Assembly: GCA_964388965.1 (NCBI GenBank)
Contig: CAYMCP010000066.1
Location: 1-20,163 of the forward strand
Source: Albibeggiatoa sp964388965
Lineage (GTDB): Bacteria > Pseudomonadota > Gammaproteobacteria > Beggiatoales > Beggiatoaceae
Direction of reading: 5' to 3'
DNA length: 20,163 bases
A program made the position numbers and the translations under genes. Positions 16,242-20,163 of the stretch are shown here, piece after piece; position 1 is the stretch's first letter; every line of letters begins with the position of its first letter. The notes beneath the pieces were generated by a model, which was not told the DNA's origin, ran no database searches, and worked only from the letters and a program-made list of their open reading frames with translations.

Positions 16242-16357
16242 TAGGAGTGACGTAGTTCAAATAAAAATTTTACTCTATTCAAAGCGTTATATTTTTGTGC
16301 TAATTTTGAATAGTTTAATAAAATCAATTGATTAACACTTCAACTGCGTAACGCCTA
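16242..16357 (+). repeat. Palindromic MITE-like element, copy D (family 1, shorter variant)
   Basis: It starts TAGGAGTGACGTAGTTC and ends AACTGCGTAACGCCTA, with 116 bp overall. The first 30 bases match copy C almost exactly, but the centre is AT-rich and unrelated to the hairpin core of copies A and C, so only the termini are conserved. It lies upstream of hldE and upstream of the divergent zinc-ribbon gene, where it may affect promoter placement. It has the same orientation as copy C, so the two flank hldE-hldD as direct repeats. Confidence 0.8.
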
Positions 16358-16384
16358 TTGTTATAACAATTCTTTCACAAAAAT

Positions 16385-16430
16385 GCTACCACCCTTTGGG
16401 GTGATCGGCAATTCTCATTAGAAAATTGTT
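16385..16430. other. Small hairpin and possible solo end of the family 2 element
   Basis: ACCACCC TTT GGGGTGAT (near 16388-16405) can fold into a short stem. It is followed by GGCAATTCTCATT, which shares GCAATTCTCATT with the terminus of the 101-bp element at 7463. No partner terminus is seen. This lies in the upstream region of the zinc-ribbon gene; a TATACT at 16456-16461 is a plausible -10 box for that gene, with no good -35. Confidence 0.35.
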
Positions 16431-16494
16431 AGTTTTTTAAATTATAAAATCAGTTTATACTGCTACAAAAAATCTCAGCACAATAGGACACTGA

Positions 16495-16992
16495 ATGATG
16501 CAAAATAACAAATTACTGTCTGCTTATGAGCAAATGCTTACCAGAGTCAAAGACTTGCCAAGTGTATCGCATACCTTATCAGAACGTATTGATAAAGCGA
16601 AGGAAAAAGCTTTAGAACTCGAAGAATTAACCCGCGAAGAAGCAGAAAAAATTGCATATTATTTAAAACGCGATTTACACGATGCTGCACACTTTATTGT
16701 TGAAACGGAGCACGAATTAGCAGATTGGTTACGTTTTGATCTAAGTTTACTCGAAGAACGTTTTATTGATTTATTCACTGTAATGGAGGACCCTACTCGT
16801 ACCGAATTAAATCGTTTAGCAGAACAGGCTAAATTAGCGGAATGGACAAGCGGTGAGATTACTTGCGCTGGTACATTATATTGTGTAAGTTGTAATCACG
16901 TGTTGCAATTTTACCAACCCGATTTTATCCCAACTTGTCCAAATTGTGGTGCAACAGTATTTATCCGCGATGAGGAACTGGATAATAATTAA
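16495..16992 (+). CDS. Zinc ribbon-containing protein, YbeL/DUF1451 family
   Basis: A 165-residue soluble protein of unknown role. The first ~110 residues are strongly charged and helical, resembling a coiled coil (LTREEAEKIAYYLKRDLHDA). The C-terminus is a zinc ribbon with two CxxC knuckles, YCVSCNH and TCPNCGA, separated by about 16 residues. This order and length fit the E. coli YbeL-type family. The start is preceded by AGGA; two tandem ATG codons exist, so the first residue may be either. It is convergent with the NRPS-like gene, with stop codons about 50 bp apart. Confidence 0.9.
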   Translation: MMQNNKLLSAYEQMLTRVKDLPSVSHTLSERIDKAKEKALELEELTREEAEKIAYYLKRDLHDAAHFIVETEHELADWLRFDLSLLEERFIDLFTVMEDPTRTELNRLAEQAKLAEWTSGEITCAGTLYCVSCNHVLQFYQPDFIPTCPNCGATVFIRDEELDNN

Positions 16993-17043
16993 TTATTTTA
17001 ATTTATGGAGATGTTGCTTAGTTAATTGAGATATAAAATATTT

Positions 17044-19467
17044 TTATATTTTACCTAATCGTTCGATATGTCCATTGCCTAAACGACGACCTAAGTAACC
17101 TGTTTTGTATAAACGCGCGTCCGCCAATTGGCTTAAAAAATCGACTTCAATGAATTTTTGTTGAGTCAATTCTTCGTCTCCATAACCGCGACCCACACCG
17201 GCACCAGCAATGCAAATTTCACCAACTGCACCAATTGGCAATAATTTTCCGTGTTTAGAAATGATATATGCAGCTTCATTATTTAAAATAAATTTTGTCA
17301 CCTCAGTCCCAGACTGCAAACACTGCACATAAGTTGCTAGCGTTGTCTCTGGATTCTCTTCTAAATCAAATACTAATAAATTTTCTAAACGCTGTAATTG
17401 CGCGTATAAAGCAGGCGCAAGTGCTTCACCGTTCAACATGATAATAGATAAGTTATGTAAAGGTGTTAGACCCTTTGTTGTAACCAGTGTTTGCAAAGCT
17501 TGTGGCGAAGTTTGTAGAATGGAGACTTGATGTTGTTGTAAACTCTGCTCAATTGGCTGTTGACAGGGTAGCACTACCGTGACTCCGCAAATCATTCCGC
17601 CAACTAAACTTAGTGCCGCCATTTCTGAATTTAATGCAGTGCTATACACCACGTCGCTATGATGCCAATGAAATGTTTGAGTTAAATTATCACAAAATGC
17701 AATTAAATTATCTTGTTCAATTTTAACGATATTATCTGCACATTCTGTCACATAAGCCAAGTCACTAGCCAAAATCTGAACATCGGGATCATGCAATAAT
17801 TGTGTTGTAGTTAAAATGTTGTCTATGTTGGTTAAAATCATTTTCGCATGAATGGGTTTTTGTGTTGAGTGGACAATCTGATATGCCGCACCCGCTTTTA
17901 AAATTCCCCACAAAGCAATACAACACCGTAAACCATTTTCCATGAAAATTGCTACACAATCATCAGCTCCAATACCTTGTTTTATTAAATAATGAGCAAT
18001 TTGATTTGCTTTTTGATTTAACTCAGCATAAGTTAAACTTTGTTTATCATAAATCAGTGCTACCTTATCCGCATATTGCTGTACTTGAACGTGAAATAAA
18101 TCGACTAAGCTATAATTTATCACCTGATTTTTATACTGCGGATTGAACGTAAATAACAATTGCTGCACTTCAGACGCACTCAATGGATTAATTGCGGTTA
18201 AACTAATATTAGGTTGTTGGATAATGGTGTGAATAGTTTGAATAAAATGTTGTGCAACTCTTTGAATTTGTTGATGCGTATAAACATTTTCATGATAGAA
18301 AAATTGAATTTGGCTGTATTCTGCAAACGGAGTAATGGAAAGGAGCAATTTAAAACCACTATATTTAAAATTTTCGATTATTTCGATTGCTATATCAGTC
18401 TCAATTTTAGTAGGTTGTTCAAAACATAGTACATGATCGATGATTGGGTGTTGTAAATACTGCTGAATTTCTGCAAATGCGTGATAGCAATGTGCTTGAT
18501 GTGCTTGGTAATCTTGCTGTACTTGTTGTAATAATTGCTCAAAACAAGTCATTTTATCAATTTTAACCCGTATTGGCACGATATTACTTAATAAACCGAC
18601 TATGGACTCCACATCAAATTGAGTCGAATTTAAATTGCTATTTGTACCTAATACCACATCTTGACTATCATTGTAATAGCACAATAAATAACCCCAAACC
18701 GCTTGTAATACAGTATTGATTGAAGTTGCTTTTTGTTGAGCAAATTCAAATAATTTTTGTGATGTTTCGATTGAGAGTTGAGTCGTATATTGTGCTACCG
18801 ATATTGTCGATTTATTATTATCTTCAGGTATACCACTAACGTTTTGATAATTATGTAAATAATGTTGCCAGTATTGTTGTGAATGTTGTTGAGCTTGTTT
18901 ATTGAGCCATGCCGTGTAGTGATGATAAGGAATAATTGTGGGAAGTTGTACTAGTGCATTAGATTTTAATGCTTGGTAAGTAGTTAAAAGTGCTTGTTGT
19001 ATTTTTTTGCTAGATTGATTATCGAGTAAAATAGCATGATAAGTCCAAATCATGATAAAACGCTGGTTGTCTAGTTGAAATAAGCTGATTCTACTTAAAA
19101 TATCTTGATATAAATTAAAACCTTGAGTCCTATCTTGTTGTTTAAAAGTGTGTAAATAATCGAACTGTTCTTGTGCCGTCAAACGTTGAATATCATTAAA
19201 ATAAAATTCTACATCAACATGTTTTAATGTCGTTTGTAGAGGTTGCAAATCTTTATGTACAAAAATTGTGCGTAGTACATCGTAATGGTTGGTTAGTATT
19301 TGCCAACTTTCGTGTATTAATTGAGCATCTAATTCTGCGTGAATATCAAAAACCAATTGTTCAAAATAAGATTTATTATCAGCAGCTTGCAACATGTAAT
19401 ATAGGATATTCTCTTGGGCTGGAGATAGGGTATGAAGGTGTTTAATGGATATTTGTTTGTTGAGCAT
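17044..19467 (-). CDS. NRPS-like condensation-adenylation protein with eroded active sites and truncated adenylation domain
   Basis: An 807-residue protein with two recognisable NRPS domains and no carrier domain. The condensation domain (about 10-425) starts with LSPAQENILYYML. Its active-site motif, usually HHxxxDG, reads HAILLDN (144-150): the second His, the catalytic one, is Ala, and Gly is Asn. The adenylation core (about 455-807) keeps A1 LTYAEL (478-483), A2 LKAGAAY (523-529) and A6 GEICIAGAGVGRGY (749-762). The A3 P-loop (TSGSTGxPKG) is missing: DLAYV (569-573) passes through TECADNIVKIEQ straight to DNLIAF. A5 YGPTE is replaced by DLEENPETT, and A7 YKTGDL reads YKTGYL. The protein ends at IERLGKI, just before the A8 hinge, so the C-terminal subdomain is absent. 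The frame is open throughout. It is likely a decaying or repurposed pseudoenzyme; no biosynthetic partner is nearby. Confidence 0.85.
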   Translation of the reverse strand: MLNKQISIKHLHTLSPAQENILYYMLQAADNKSYFEQLVFDIHAELDAQLIHESWQILTNHYDVLRTIFVHKDLQPLQTTLKHVDVEFYFNDIQRLTAQEQFDYLHTFKQQDRTQGFNLYQDILSRISLFQLDNQRFIMIWTYHAILLDNQSSKKIQQALLTTYQALKSNALVQLPTIIPYHHYTAWLNKQAQQHSQQYWQHYLHNYQNVSGIPEDNNKSTISVAQYTTQLSIETSQKLFEFAQQKATSINTVLQAVWGYLLCYYNDSQDVVLGTNSNLNSTQFDVESIVGLLSNIVPIRVKIDKMTCFEQLLQQVQQDYQAHQAHCYHAFAEIQQYLQHPIIDHVLCFEQPTKIETDIAIEIIENFKYSGFKLLLSITPFAEYSQIQFFYHENVYTHQQIQRVAQHFIQTIHTIIQQPNISLTAINPLSASEVQQLLFTFNPQYKNQVINYSLVDLFHVQVQQYADKVALIYDKQSLTYAELNQKANQIAHYLIKQGIGADDCVAIFMENGLRCCIALWGILKAGAAYQIVHSTQKPIHAKMILTNIDNILTTTQLLHDPDVQILASDLAYVTECADNIVKIEQDNLIAFCDNLTQTFHWHHSDVVYSTALNSEMAALSLVGGMICGVTVVLPCQQPIEQSLQQHQVSILQTSPQALQTLVTTKGLTPLHNLSIIMLNGEALAPALYAQLQRLENLLVFDLEENPETTLATYVQCLQSGTEVTKFILNNEAAYIISKHGKLLPIGAVGEICIAGAGVGRGYGDEELTQQKFIEVDFLSQLADARLYKTGYLGRRLGNGHIERLGKI

Positions 19468-19545
19468 GGCGTATTGCCTTTTTTACATCTACCAGTCGTT
19501 GAATGATGCAATTTTTAAACCAATTACTTTGTATGTTATCACAGC

Positions 19546-19816
19546 ATGAGGGATGCAGTGTTGAGTGCATTTTCAGTGTTTTTCACTCAAAGTCCTTCGT
19601 TTTTAGATTATCAAGAACGGATGCAGAAAAAACATGGGAAAAATAAGTTAGCAGCTTCCAATGGAAAGTGACCTTCGTAAGTTATTGAACTGTCGTTGCG
19701 CCAATCCCAAATGAGGTAGCCCTGATAAAAATGCTTGGTTAACTACCCATGAAATCACCGAACAAAATGTTTCAGAACTCGCTAGTGCAGGTCGTGCTCG
19801 GTGGAAAATTGAATGA
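19546..19816 (+). pseudogene. Transposase remnant, internally deleted and frameshifted
   Basis: From 19546 one frame encodes DAVLSAFSVFFTQSPSFLDY then QERMQKKHGKNKLAA and stops at 19671. In another frame 19722-19816 encodes NAWLTTHEITEQNVSELASA then GRARWKIE. These look like the N-terminal (LMSAFAVF-type) and C-terminal (GRARWKIENE-type) parts of one DDE transposase, with the middle deleted, a frame change and a premature stop. I cannot name the IS family with certainty. It lies between the NRPS-like gene and the rRNA operon. Confidence 0.65.
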
Positions 19817-20033
19817 GACCAGTTTAGTTGAACAACGTGTGCCAGCAAACTTACAATTAGAATACAAAAAATGGTTGCGTTTTTACCTTGATTTTTGCAA
19901 AAAATATCAATTTCCTGCTGGAAAGCAGAATAGCTTACCCGCCTTTCTTGAAAAACTGCACAGTGAACGACAAGCAAAAACGCAATGTCAGCAAGCACAA
20001 CATGCCATTGAATTATTTTATGCGCTTATGTAA
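19749..20033 (+). pseudogene. Truncated tyrosine recombinase/integrase (N-terminal core-binding domain only)
   Basis: The open frame has 94 codons, but recognisable similarity starts only near residue 25 (about 19820). EYKKWLRFYLDFCKKYQFP and SLPAFLEKLHSERQAKTQ then HAIELFYALM resemble the N-terminal SAM-like DNA-binding domain of integron/phage-type tyrosine recombinases. The catalytic domain (R...HxxR...Y) is missing; the frame stops at 20033. The first residues come from an out-of-frame reading of the transposase remnant, so the start shown is probably not genuine. It is non-functional for recombination. Confidence 0.6.
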
Positions 20034-20082
20034 GTAGGGGCAGAATGTTTGGGGTTAAAAATAGCAATAAATTTTGCGCAAT

Positions 20083-20119
20083 AAAAAAACCCTCGTTACT
20101 CGATATGAGTAAGAGGGTT
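20083..20119 (-). terminator. Intrinsic terminator of the rRNA operon
   Basis: On the minus strand AACCCTC (20119-20113) and TTACTC (20112-20107) pair with GAGTAA (20101-20096) and GAGGGTT (20094-20088), with one bulged base at 20095 and a 5-nt loop, followed by a T-run (20089-20083). This strong 13-bp stem with a T-tract lies just downstream of the 5S rRNA 3' end. Confidence 0.9.
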
Positions 20120-20128
20120 GGAATAAGG

Positions 20129-20163
20129 AACTTGGCGGTGACCTACTTTCACATGGGGAGACC
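20129..20163 (-). rRNA. rrf: 5S ribosomal RNA, 3' end only (continues beyond the window)
   Basis: Read on the minus strand, the last bases give GGTCTCCCCATGTGAAAGTA then GGTCACCGCCAAG, matching the conserved 3' part of bacterial 5S rRNA (E. coli GGTCTCCCCATGCGAGAGTA then GGGAACTGCCAGG). Transcription is toward lower coordinates and ends at the terminator immediately beyond. The exact 3' nucleotide is uncertain by a few bases. The remainder of the rRNA operon should lie to the right of the window. Confidence 0.93.

Noticed and set aside
1200..16357. The repeated palindromes as a CRISPR array
   Set aside because: Copies are kilobases apart, vary in length, are inverted relative to one another and lie singly between genes; no regular spacers or cas genes.
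19648..19998. 116-codon minus-strand frame
   Set aside because: It lies antisense to the transposase and integrase remnants, which have recognisable family motifs; nothing recognisable in the minus frame.

Overview
The window comes from an AT-rich (roughly 40% GC by eye) Gram-negative, gammaproteobacterium-like chromosome. LPS inner-core heptose genes (hldE-hldD), a YbeL-type zinc-ribbon gene, a gammaproteobacterial-style prfA and prpE, and an N-acetylglutaminylglutamine amide (NAGGN) osmolyte pair all fit. The density of intergenic inverted-repeat elements and decayed transposases recalls filamentous sulfur bacteria (Beggiatoa/Thiothrix relatives). That placement is an impression and was not tested.

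Layout, left to right. (1) 1-1193: 3' two-thirds of a propionyl-CoA synthetase (prpE), convergent with prfA (1439-2521, minus); a palindromic element lies between them. (2) 2925-7348, plus strand: two tandem PfkB-family kinases (the second with altered ATP-site glycines), the Na+/H+ antiporter nhaA, and leuB. (3) 7364-7613: an intergenic mobile-element relic with a transposase fragment and a nested 101-bp inverted-repeat element. (4) Minus strand 12333 to 7630: asnO-ngg (NAGGN synthesis), then an Acr3 arsenite exporter. (5) 12683-13472, minus: an NNMT/PNMT/TEMT-type methyltransferase split by a single +1 frameshift. (6) 13840-16196, minus: hldE-hldD with a 4-bp ATGA overlap, flanked on both sides by same-orientation copies of the palindromic element. 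(7) 16495-16992, plus: YbeL/DUF1451 zinc-ribbon protein. (8) 17044-19467, minus: an 807-residue NRPS-like condensation-adenylation protein whose catalytic signatures are almost all missing although the frame is open. (9) 19546-20033: a wrecked transposase and a truncated tyrosine recombinase. (10) 20083-20163: terminator and 3' end of a 5S rRNA, so an rRNA operon lies to the right on the minus strand.

Most genes are housekeeping or stress functions (translation termination, leucine synthesis, sodium/pH homeostasis, osmoprotection, arsenite efflux, LPS core). Features worth a second look are the eroded yet open NRPS-like protein, the diverged PfkB duplicate, the frameshifted NNMT-like gene, and a family of at least four non-autonomous palindromic elements, one of which carries a transposase fragment. 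I saw no CRISPR array, tRNA, intact prophage or clear new defence system.
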